64,000 nucleotides of DNA from Paenibacillus silvisoli (GTDB lineage Bacteria > Bacillota > Bacilli > Paenibacillales > Paenibacillaceae). The notes under the pieces were generated by a model. It did not search any database. It worked only from the letters and a program-made list of their open reading frames with translations, and was not told the origin of the DNA. The position numbers were made by a program, and so were the translations under genes. Location: NCBI RefSeq assembly GCF_030866765.1, contig NZ_CP133017.1:4632001-4696000 (forward strand). Reading direction: 5' to 3'. Of the stretch, positions 43,303-50,633 are shown in pieces. The number at the start of each line of letters is the position of its first letter. Positions within the stretch are counted from its first letter, which is position 1.

Positions 43303-45447
43303 TTATTCAATGATTTCGAAGCTGCCTTCCAGTCCTTCGGCGCTGCTTGGGCCAATCCAGACCTTGAATATGCCCGGCTCCACGACGAACTTATGCGCTT
43401 GGTTAATAAAACCGAGCTGCTCTTCGGACAGCGTGAACGATACGGTCGCGCTTTCGCCCGCTTTGAGCGGGATGCGGCTGAAGCCTTTCAGCTCCTTCAC
43501 CGGTCTCGTCACGCTCGCCGCCTCGTCGCAAATGTACAGCTGCACGATTTCGACGCCGTCGCGATCGCCGGTGTTCGTCACCTTCGCGGAAACGGTCACC
43601 GTTTCGCCTAGCTTCGCCTCGGCTTGCTCGATCCGAAGCTCCTCGTAACCGAAGCTCGTGTAGCTCAGACCGTGGCCGAACGCATACAGCGGCGCAATGT
43701 CGCTGTCGACATAGCGGCGCATATGCGGCCGGCCGGTTTTCTTCATGTTGTAGGAAATCGGCACTTGTCCCGTATGGCGCGGGAACGTGACCGTCAGCTT
43801 GCCGCTCGGGTTCGCTGCGCCAAACAGAATGTCGGCGATTGCCGGACCTGCCTGGATGCCAAGCTGCCAGCCGTTCACGATCGCCGGAATATGCGCATCC
43901 GCCCACTCCAGCGTCAGCGGCCGGCCGTTGACGACGACCAGCACAACCGGAACGCCGGTTGCGTGGACCGCTTCCAGCAGACGCTGCTGCGCCGCAGGCA
44001 GCTCCAGCGACACGCGGCTGTTGTTCTCGCCGCTCATGTCCGCATTCTCGCCCAGCACGAGCACGGCGACATCGCTGGCCTTCGCCGCTTGAATGGCTTG
44101 CTCAAGCGCTTCGTCCGTTCCGTCCAGCACGCCGGATCCTGGCACATAGAGGACCTCCGCTTTACGCTCATGCGCAAGCGCTTGGATGCCCGACAATAAC
44201 GAGACGGTATCCTCGGGTCTGCCTTGTCCGCGCCAGCAGCCGAGCTGCGCTTCGCCGTGATCCGCAAGCGGACCGATGACGGCCAGCTTCTTCAGGCTTG
44301 GCTGAAGCGGCAGCGTGCCGTTTTCGTTTTTCAGCAATACGACCGACTGACGCGCCATTTCGCGCGCCGTCGCGACATGCTCTTCATGCAGCATGAATTC
44401 GCCTGCGAGCTTGTTGTCGACATACGGATGCTTGAACAGTCCGAGCGCATGCTTCACGCGCAATATACGGCGTACCGCATCGTCGATGACTTCTAGCTTC
44501 ACGTCGCCTTTATCGATCAGGCTGGCGAGGTGCTCATGGAAGATCAGGGAATGCATGTCCATATGCATGCCCGCATTCGCCGCAAGCTTGCCCGCCTGCT
44601 CGCGGTCCGCCGCGAAGCCGTGCTGCACGAGCTCGTCGACCGACTCCCAGTCGCTGACGACGAAGCCGTTAAAGCCCCACTCGTCTTGCAGCACGTCTTT
44701 GAGCAGCCAGCGGTTGCCGGAAGCCGGCACGCCGTTGATCTCGTTGAACGCCGCCATAATCGTGCCTGCGCCGGCGTCGAGCGCCGCTTGGAACGGCGGG
44801 AAATACGTTTCGCGCAAGCGCGTCTCCGACACGTCGACCGTGTTATAGTCGCGGCCGCCCTCGGCAAGGCCATACGCGGCAAAATGCTTCGGACAAGCCA
44901 TAATATGCGGACGGTCCGACCAGTCGTTGCGCTGAATCCCTCTTACGCGGGCAGCGGCAACCGCGGAGCCGAGGAACGTGTCTTCCCCTGCGCCTTCGGC
45001 GATCCGGCCCCATCTCGCGTCGCGCGCGATGTCGACCATCGGCGCGAGAATCCAGTTAATGCCGTCCGAGGAAGCTTCGCGCGCCGCGATGGCGGCCGTT
45101 TCCTCCAGCAGCTCCAGGTTCCAGCTGCTCGATTCCGCCAGCGGAATCGGGAAAGTCGACCGGTAACCGTGAATGACGTCATCCGCAAACAGCAGCGGAA
45201 TGCCGAGTCTGGACTCCTCGACCGCGATGCGCTGCAGTTCGTTGGCCGTATCCGCGCCCCGTATGCCAAGGATGGAGCCGACCATGCCCTCTTCGATCAA
45301 CTCGCCGTCGGACTCCTCGTCGAAGGTGCCTAGCTGCGTCAGCTGGCCGATCTTTTCCTGCAGCGTCATTTGCGCCAGCAGCGCTTCGACTGCGGCTTCC
45401 GTTTCCGCGTCCAGCTTGAACGGTTTTTTTGCTTGTTTGCTATCCAT
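43303..45447 (-). CDS. GH3 family beta-glucosidase
   Basis: A 714-residue enzyme with the complete GH3 layout: N-terminal TIM barrel with KHFAAYG and the nucleophile D266 in GFVVSDWESV, the alpha/beta sandwich domain with LVLGENADMSGENNSR, and a C-terminal fibronectin-III-like domain (VTNTGDRDGVEIVQLYICD). No signal peptide is present, so it is cytoplasmic and removes beta-linked glucose or xylose from imported oligosaccharides. AAGGCGG lies 7 nt before the ATG. It is the last gene of the operon that begins with the PhyH gene at 48295, after a duplicated 46-bp stretch. Confidence 0.93.
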   Translation of the reverse strand: MDSKQAKKPFKLDAETEAAVEALLAQMTLQEKIGQLTQLGTFDEESDGELIEEGMVGSILGIRGADTANELQRIAVEESRLGIPLLFADDVIHGYRSTFPIPLAESSSWNLELLEETAAIAAREASSDGINWILAPMVDIARDARWGRIAEGAGEDTFLGSAVAAARVRGIQRNDWSDRPHIMACPKHFAAYGLAEGGRDYNTVDVSETRLRETYFPPFQAALDAGAGTIMAAFNEINGVPASGNRWLLKDVLQDEWGFNGFVVSDWESVDELVQHGFAADREQAGKLAANAGMHMDMHSLIFHEHLASLIDKGDVKLEVIDDAVRRILRVKHALGLFKHPYVDNKLAGEFMLHEEHVATAREMARQSVVLLKNENGTLPLQPSLKKLAVIGPLADHGEAQLGCWRGQGRPEDTVSLLSGIQALAHERKAEVLYVPGSGVLDGTDEALEQAIQAAKASDVAVLVLGENADMSGENNSRVSLELPAAQQRLLEAVHATGVPVVLVVVNGRPLTLEWADAHIPAIVNGWQLGIQAGPAIADILFGAANPSGKLTVTFPRHTGQVPISYNMKKTGRPHMRRYVDSDIAPLYAFGHGLSYTSFGYEELRIEQAEAKLGETVTVSAKVTNTGDRDGVEIVQLYICDEAASVTRPVKELKGFSRIPLKAGESATVSFTLSEEQLGFINQAHKFVVEPGIFKVWIGPSSAEGLEGSFEIIE

Positions 45448-45475
45448 CGTAAAGCCGCCTTTCTATCCGTGTTCC

Positions 45476-45567
45476 TAGATGAATGCTGAGACGACCGGAG
45501 GCCGCCTCAAACCAATCATCTTAGATGAATGCTGAGACGACCGGAGGCCGCCTCAAACCAATCATCT
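45476..45567. repeat. Perfect 46-bp tandem duplication
   Basis: Two identical 46-bp copies (45476-45521 and 45522-45567) are followed by the first 5 bases of a third. Each copy contains the imperfect hairpin TGAGACGACCGGAGGCCGCC plus TCA. It lies directly after the isomerase stop codon, between it and the GH3 gene. The perfect identity suggests a recent slippage event. Confidence 0.95.
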
Positions 45568-46364
45568 TAGATAAAGGACTTCAAGAACGCAACGGAGCTA
45601 GCCGTAGCTTCAGCCAGCGTGCCCTTAGCGCCCGTGCCTTCTTCATGCAGCAGCTCGAATGTAAGCCAGCCATTATAGCCGATATCGGATGCCGCTTGCA
45701 TAACTTGCTTCATGTCGATTTCGCCGACAGTCAAATCTTCGCTCGGAACGCGTCCGAATTGATTGCGGAAATGGAACGCGTAAATCCGGTCCGGATAGGC
45801 GCGAAGCAATTCTACAGGATCCAAGCCGGCAACATGCGCCCAGCCCGTGTCGACGCAGAGGCCGACTTCCTTGCTTGCATAGTCGATAACCGCGCGCAAA
45901 TCGCCGTCCGCATTATGCTTATCGGACGCGTGATTGTGCAGGCTTACTTTCAGGCCAAGGCCGCTGACGGCAGACGCAATGCGGGACAGGTTGTCGCCGA
46001 TTTGCTTGAACTCTTCTTCCGTCTTCGGCTGCGGCTCATTCCAGCCGCCCTTAGGGTCGGCGTTGATAACCAGATCGGTACCGCCGGCTGCGGCAACACG
46101 CTTCGCTACAGGTACGACGGTCTCTTCGATGTTCAGCGTCTCGAACGGCTCATGCAGCTGCAGGCCGACGTAGGCGCCGGAAATCGCCAAGCCGTGCTTG
46201 TTCGCAAGCTCCAGCATGTCCGGAGTCGGGTCGAGCTCGACCGCATTCATGCCGGCTTCGGCAACGGTGCGGAGAATTTCGTCGAGGTTCGGATCTTGGC
46301 TGTTTTTCCAATATTCAACTTGGTAGCCGTAAAGGCCCGTGGAAAACCCTTTGCTCGTAATCAT
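45567..46364 (-). CDS. Sugar phosphate isomerase/epimerase-like TIM barrel
   Basis: A 265-residue xylose-isomerase-like TIM barrel. Candidate metal ligands lie in KVSLHNHASD, LCVDTGWAH, FHFRNQF and LTFELLHEEG, the His/Asp/Glu positions usual for the family. AGGAGG lies 8 nt before the ATG and inside the last codons of the upstream Gfo/Idh/MocA gene. It probably acts on the product of that dehydrogenase. Its stop codon lies at the edge of a tandem duplication. Confidence 0.9.
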   Translation of the reverse strand: MITSKGFSTGLYGYQVEYWKNSQDPNLDEILRTVAEAGMNAVELDPTPDMLELANKHGLAISGAYVGLQLHEPFETLNIEETVVPVAKRVAAAGGTDLVINADPKGGWNEPQPKTEEEFKQIGDNLSRIASAVSGLGLKVSLHNHASDKHNADGDLRAVIDYASKEVGLCVDTGWAHVAGLDPVELLRAYPDRIYAFHFRNQFGRVPSEDLTVGEIDMKQVMQAASDIGYNGWLTFELLHEEGTGAKGTLAEATASSVAFLKSFI

Positions 46365-46366
46365 GC

Positions 46367-47443
46367 TTATTTCCTCCTAAGCACGACTGGCTTCTCGTTC
46401 TTCGCGCTTTCATAGATCGCGTCAAGGACGGAGAAGTTGAATACGGCTTGCTCGTTTACGATCGCCGGGGACTCTTGGCCTTTCACTTCTTTATAGAAGA
46501 AATGAACCGGGTGATCCATGTAGCCGATCGGGCCTGGGTATGCGATCGTTTGCTCTTTCGTAACCACTTCGCCGTTCTTATCGGATTTAACCAATACTTG
46601 ATCGGTTTCAAAATACGGCGACCACTTCACGGCGCCTTTCGTGCCCTCGATCTCAACCGTGAAGTACGGCTCGCCGTGCGTGCAGGACGCGCGCTCGTAT
46701 TGAACCCATACCGACTTGCCGTTTGCTTGCTGGTATTTCAGCATAGCGCCGACAGCGCCCTCGATGTCGTAAACAACATCCGTCGGGTCAGCTTCCGTTT
46801 CTGGCTTCGCTGTCCATGCAGCGGCAACCTCGATGCTCTCAGGCTGAAGCAGATCGTTCAAAATCGTGAAGTCGTACGGACCCCAGTCCATCACGATACC
46901 GCCTGCCGCCTTGGACTTGTCCAGGAACCAGCGGCTTTGCGGCTGCCATTCCACCCCCGGACGACCGCGTTGTCCGCGGAACACGAACGAAATTTTGTAC
47001 ACTTCGCCCAGATCGCCGGAGTTCAAAATGTTCTTCACTTCTTCGGTCTTCGGCACGTCCAGGAAACGAACGCTGCAGCAGCCGAGCAAACGGTTATTCG
47101 CTTTCGCGATTTCAAGCAGCGCTTCCGCCTCTTCGCGGTTCATGACAAGCGGCTTCTCGCATAGCGTGTGGCGACCGGATTCCAGTCCCATTTTGGACAA
47201 AGGGAAGTGCGTGAACGGAGGCGTGCCGACGATAACGATGTCGTCTTCCTTCGGCTCTTCGTTCAGCATTTCTTTCGCGTCCGTGTACGTTACGGCATTC
47301 GGAAATAGATCCGCGAACGCGGAAAGCGCAGCCGGGTTCGGATCCGCTACTTTAATGACGATATCTTGCTCGCCTTCGATTTTGTTTATCGCTTCTGCGT
47401 GCGTGCGGTTGATGACACCTGCACCGATCAAATAAAATCTCAT
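46367..47443 (-). CDS. Gfo/Idh/MocA-family oxidoreductase
   Basis: A 358-residue dehydrogenase. The Rossmann motif is the shorter YLIGAGVINRTHAEAI at the very N-terminus; HTLCEKPLVM is the family EKP motif, and KAAGGIVMDWGPYDFTIL the conserved substrate-side helix. It sits between the PhyH dioxygenase and the TIM-barrel isomerase in one operon with only 2 and 18 bp spacers. The set suggests successive oxidation and isomerisation of the same sugar or glycoside, which is inference from order. Confidence 0.92.
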   Translation of the reverse strand: MRFYLIGAGVINRTHAEAINKIEGEQDIVIKVADPNPAALSAFADLFPNAVTYTDAKEMLNEEPKEDDIVIVGTPPFTHFPLSKMGLESGRHTLCEKPLVMNREEAEALLEIAKANNRLLGCCSVRFLDVPKTEEVKNILNSGDLGEVYKISFVFRGQRGRPGVEWQPQSRWFLDKSKAAGGIVMDWGPYDFTILNDLLQPESIEVAAAWTAKPETEADPTDVVYDIEGAVGAMLKYQQANGKSVWVQYERASCTHGEPYFTVEIEGTKGAVKWSPYFETDQVLVKSDKNGEVVTKEQTIAYPGPIGYMDHPVHFFYKEVKGQESPAIVNEQAVFNFSVLDAIYESAKNEKPVVLRRK

Positions 47444-47461
47444 GATTAAATATCCCCTCTC

Positions 47462-48295
47462 TTATTCCCAAGGCATTGCGACCGGTTGGCCGATGCGGAA
47501 GTTGCGGTAAACTTCTTGTTCCTTCTTCGACAGCTTGTCATACGTTTCGCGCGGGATCGGCGTATGCGTGCTGCTGTTGTACCAATGACGGTTGAAAATC
47601 ATCGCCAGGTTCGTACGGCGGTCGTCCGAACGGTTCGGCGTGCCGCGGTGCCACATGCGGATGTCGCGGATGACGATGGAGCCTGCCGGCATGAACACTT
47701 TCTCCGACAGCATGCCTTCCGCAGCGCGGACGATGTGCAGGTTCGGGTTCACGCTGCCATCCAGCGTATCATGGTTCGCGTTGTCCGGGTTCAGGTGCGT
47801 TCCGCCTGGCCAAATTTCAAGCGGTCCGTTCACTTCGTTCACGTCCACGAGCGGAATGTTCACCACAAGGCTGAACGGAGGCAGCGGAACGGTCAATTCC
47901 GGGAACAGCGGCATGATGTCGCAGTGTACGGCTTGGTAGTCCGAACCCGGCATCGGCGTGTCGGATGCGAAGTACGAGCAGTGGAAGCCGTTGCCCAACA
48001 CTTTGCCGATCACTTGCATCGCGATCGGATGAGCGATCACTTCGCTGTCGTTGAACGGCTCCATGAACGGAAGGAACATTTGCGCACGGTTCGTGCCCGT
48101 GTTGTAACCGCGCTTGTCGATGAACTCGTCGAAAATCGGATCGAACGCGTCGCGGATCGTTTTGATCTTCTCGTCGCTCAGCACTTTCTCGAATACGATA
48201 TAGCCGTTAACGCGAACTTGCTCGGCCGCAAGCTCAAGCATTTCCGGGCTAAGCTGGCCGCTGGCCAATTCTTGCTCAGTCAATTTGATTCTCAT
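47462..48295 (-). CDS. Phytanoyl-CoA dioxygenase (PhyH) family protein
   Basis: A 277-residue Fe(II)/2-oxoglutarate oxygenase. Metal ligands are H124 and D126 in AVHCDIMPL and H216 in RMWHRGTPN; an Arg at 226 or 227 is the expected 2-oxoglutarate ligand. It is the first gene of the PhyH-Gfo-isomerase-GH3 operon. AAGGAG lies 11 nt before the ATG. A predicted promoter with a LacI-type operator lies about 330 bp upstream. It is only distantly similar to the PhyH protein at 6593-7426. A hydroxylation step on a glycan or aglycone is possible. Confidence 0.9.
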   Translation of the reverse strand: MRIKLTEQELASGQLSPEMLELAAEQVRVNGYIVFEKVLSDEKIKTIRDAFDPIFDEFIDKRGYNTGTNRAQMFLPFMEPFNDSEVIAHPIAMQVIGKVLGNGFHCSYFASDTPMPGSDYQAVHCDIMPLFPELTVPLPPFSLVVNIPLVDVNEVNGPLEIWPGGTHLNPDNANHDTLDGSVNPNLHIVRAAEGMLSEKVFMPAGSIVIRDIRMWHRGTPNRSDDRRTNLAMIFNRHWYNSSTHTPIPRETYDKLSKKEQEVYRNFRIGQPVAMPWE

Positions 48296-48623
48296 GATTC
48301 AATCGACTCCTTAAAGTATAATATCAATGGCGGTTAGCCAACGATTCCGATGAGACAATGCCGCATGGAGAGGCCATTTATTCCCTCGATTAGCATCCAC
48401 AACGCGAAGAGGAGATATGCGGCAGCGGCGGACCTTTCGGATACAGCGCCAATACGGCGTATGTAAGATATCGGCGTGCCCGGGCACGCTATGAAGAGCA
48501 CGATGCTGCAGCCGCTTCACTTCGTGAAGAAGTCGCAATCCGCGCAAAAGCAGATGATTAAAATTTGGAGAGCAGACAGCGTATTTCGTTCGCCGTGCTC
48601 GGACACGGTCCCTCTCTTAACTT

Positions 48624-48661
48624 AATATACATGTTTTTTTCGAGAATGTGAAACGTTTCGA
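48624..48661 (-). promoter_or_regulatory. Predicted promoter of the PhyH operon with overlapping LacI-type operator
   Basis: Minus strand: TTCACA (48652-48647), 17 bp, TATATT (48629-48624). The palindrome GTGAAACGTTTCGA at 48648-48661 covers the -35, so a bound repressor would block polymerase directly. The transcript would have a leader of about 320 nt (48296-48617) with several hairpins but no convincing small gene. Confidence 0.75.
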
Positions 48662-48797
48662 CTTGAACTTTTTGCAATTTCTGTGGCGGATCGGCTCATG
48701 CATAGGCAAAATGCCGTTTCGCCGCGGCCGAATGATGCACATCCATCCAAAAGGAAGCTTACTCAAGATTTGAAAAGTTGGCAACTTAAAAATAAAA

Positions 48798-49305
48798 AGA
48801 GACCCCGGAGGGTCTCTCAGCGCGTGTCGAGAACGTTACTCACGCTGCCGCGGTACAGCCACCGTGGCGCGATTGTCGAGGCTCTACGCTAACGGTTGCC
48901 GCGCACGCTATTTAACCTTAAATGGCCTTTATAAATTTCTAACGGATGCCGGGAACGCTATTGGGCGATTTGAACGGCAAGTTGTGCCAATTGGGGGCTC
49001 TTACCCTCTCTGGCAACCTTTAGATGTCAAAAAGAGCTGTTTTTGCGCAAATAAGCGCCGGTGCAACCGTTAGACGCTTCAGGCGCGCCCGCACTCAACC
49101 GCCGCACGCTAGCGAAAAGCCAAAACTGGACCCCAAAGGGTCCCTAAGCGTTCGGCGAAAGTCTCGCGGTCCCGTCGGACCAGAAAAGCATAATCTAACG
49201 GTCATCGATGTCCGTTAGCGTCCAAAAACGCGCCATGTTCACATGTAACGGACATCAATGTCCGTTACACATCTCAACAACAGAAGAGACCCCGGAGGGT
49301 CTCTT
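48798..49305. repeat. Repeat array bracketed by identical hairpins
   Basis: The same 20-nt hairpin, AGAGACCCCGGAGGGTCTCT, occurs at 48798-48817 and 49285-49304. Between them lie CTAACGG elements at 48889 and 48939 (exactly 50 bp apart), inverted relatives near 49011-49025 and 49062-49075, a GGACCC/GGGTCC hairpin near 49128-49143, and two ACGG(A/T)CAT-type hairpins at 49195-49218 and 49245-49267. These are related to the copies at 16506-16640. No protein-like frame is visible. With the PhyH promoter and leader, this accounts for the gap 48296-49341. Confidence 0.8.
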
Positions 49306-49341
49306 CTCGTGTGATGGCATTTATAAGTGCTTGTTCAAGCG

Positions 49342-50106
49342 TTAGATCGTCGGCATGACATTGCCGCCGCAAACCGGAATATAGGCGCCGGTGATGAATC
49401 CGGCCAGATCGGAAGCCAGATACGCGACGGTGTTCGCGATATCCTGGTCGGTTCCCCGGCGCTTCAAGGCGACGGTGCGCTCATAGCCTTCGCTGCGCTC
49501 CGTTCCGTTCGCCCGGTCGCGGTCCGAAATCGTCCACCCCGGCGCGACCTGATTGACCGTAATTTGATGCGGGCCGATTTCCTTGGCTAGCACGCGGTAA
49601 ACGCCGTCCATCCCTCTTTTGCCGGAGACATAGGCGGATTGGGTTTCGAAGTTCTGCATGGAGCACTCGGTGTTAATGCCGATGAAGCGGCCTGCCTTCT
49701 TCTCGATCATGGCCGGGGCGAACGCTTTCGCCAAATACACGCTCTGCATGACGCACGATTCGAATTGGCTGCGGTAATCCTCCGGCGCCTGCTCCAGCAC
49801 CGACGTCCAGCCGTACTGGACGACGGCGTTGGCAACGACGATATCGACATCGCCGAGCGCTGCGGTTACTGTGTCTTTCATCGCTTGAATAGAAGCTTGA
49901 TTGGTGATGTCAGCCTGTACGATTACGGCGCGTCTGCCGGTTGCGACAATCTCCGCTTGCAGCTCCAATGCCTTGGCCTCGTTGTTGTTATAGTGAATGG
50001 CAACGTCCGCGCCGCAAGCCGCGAGCGTGCGGGTCATGACGCGGCCCAGCTCGCCCGTCGCGCCGGTGACCAGCGCGATGCGTCCCGTTAAATCGATTGC
50101 GATCAT
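49342..50106 (-). CDS. SDR-family oxidoreductase
   Basis: A 254-residue short-chain dehydrogenase: coenzyme motif TGATGELG, structural VANAVVQYG (in place of NNAG), a Thr/Glu at the usual catalytic Ser region (GINTECSMQ), and the catalytic Tyr-x3-Lys in SAYVSGKRG. The missing canonical Ser is notable; a Ser follows three residues later. The substrate is unknown. Its start overlaps the small upstream gene by 4 nt (ATGA). Confidence 0.88.
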   Translation of the reverse strand: MIAIDLTGRIALVTGATGELGRVMTRTLAACGADVAIHYNNNEAKALELQAEIVATGRRAVIVQADITNQASIQAMKDTVTAALGDVDIVVANAVVQYGWTSVLEQAPEDYRSQFESCVMQSVYLAKAFAPAMIEKKAGRFIGINTECSMQNFETQSAYVSGKRGMDGVYRVLAKEIGPHQITVNQVAPGWTISDRDRANGTERSEGYERTVALKRRGTDQDIANTVAYLASDLAGFITGAYIPVCGGNVMPTI

Positions 50107-50393
50107 GCCTGCTCCTCCTCCTCATCCGGCAGCGTTTGTGCCGCTGCGTCAATTAAGTAATCAAACAAATCATCGTCCTGTTCGATCGCTGCCTCTACCT
50201 TGTTCATGTCCTCTTCCGGGCCGGGATCCTTGGCAAAATGCAGGCTGTAATCCCAAGTTGTGCCGCGAATGCTGTTCAGCTGGAGCGACACTTCGTATGG
50301 ATGCTTGTGGCCTTCCACCTCGAACTGGACCGAGCCGCGGTAGCCGTTCTCTTTGTCATGCGTCATCGCCGCATGGATAATCGTAATATTCAT
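50103..50393 (-). CDS. Small acidic protein of unknown function
   Basis: A 96-residue protein with a beta-rich first half (GSVQFEVEGHKHPYEVSLQL) and an acidic helical tail ending DEEEEQA. GGAGGG lies 9 nt before the ATG, and an extended -10 promoter lies about 80 bp upstream. The stop overlaps the SDR start by 4 nt, so the two are translated together. I do not recognise the family; no signal peptide or metal-binding motif is visible. Confidence 0.75.
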   Translation of the reverse strand: MNITIIHAAMTHDKENGYRGSVQFEVEGHKHPYEVSLQLNSIRGTTWDYSLHFAKDPGPEEDMNKVEAAIEQDDDLFDYLIDAAAQTLPDEEEEQA

Positions 50394-50471
50394 CGTTCGT
50401 TACCCTCCAAGTATGGACCTAGCGCCGAGCAGCAAGTACAGCTCGTCCGCCCGCTCGGAATAGCTTGCCTA

Positions 50472-50480
50472 ATTATACCA
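50472..50480 (-). promoter_or_regulatory. Extended -10 promoter of the small protein-SDR operon
   Basis: Minus strand TGGTATAAT (TGn plus TATAAT) with no good -35. It lies about 80 bp upstream of the small protein gene. Confidence 0.6.
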
Positions 50481-50499
50481 TGCCGATTCCAAAAAGCGT

Positions 50500-50530
50500 A
50501 AAAAACGGACGCACGAGGCGTCCGTTTTTT
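50500..50530 (-). terminator. Bidirectional terminator of the GntR-SDR-unknown operon
   Basis: ACGGACGC pairs with GCGTCCGT, with A and T runs on both sides. Between it and the operon end lies one more hairpin of the GAGCGCACG/CGTGCTCTC type (about 50554-50575), related to the array at 10137-10326. Confidence 0.88.
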
Positions 50531-50633
50531 GGTGGCGGTTGGTTGAGCGGAGCTGAGCGCACGATTTCGTGCTCTCCACCCTCCTAATACGAGCTAGTGT
50601 CCATTCACCGCCCCCCGCCGCCGCCAACCTACA

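Noticed and set aside
48311-48547. 78-codon frame in the PhyH operon leader
   Set aside because: It would need a TTG start without ribosome binding site, and its composition is not protein-like.
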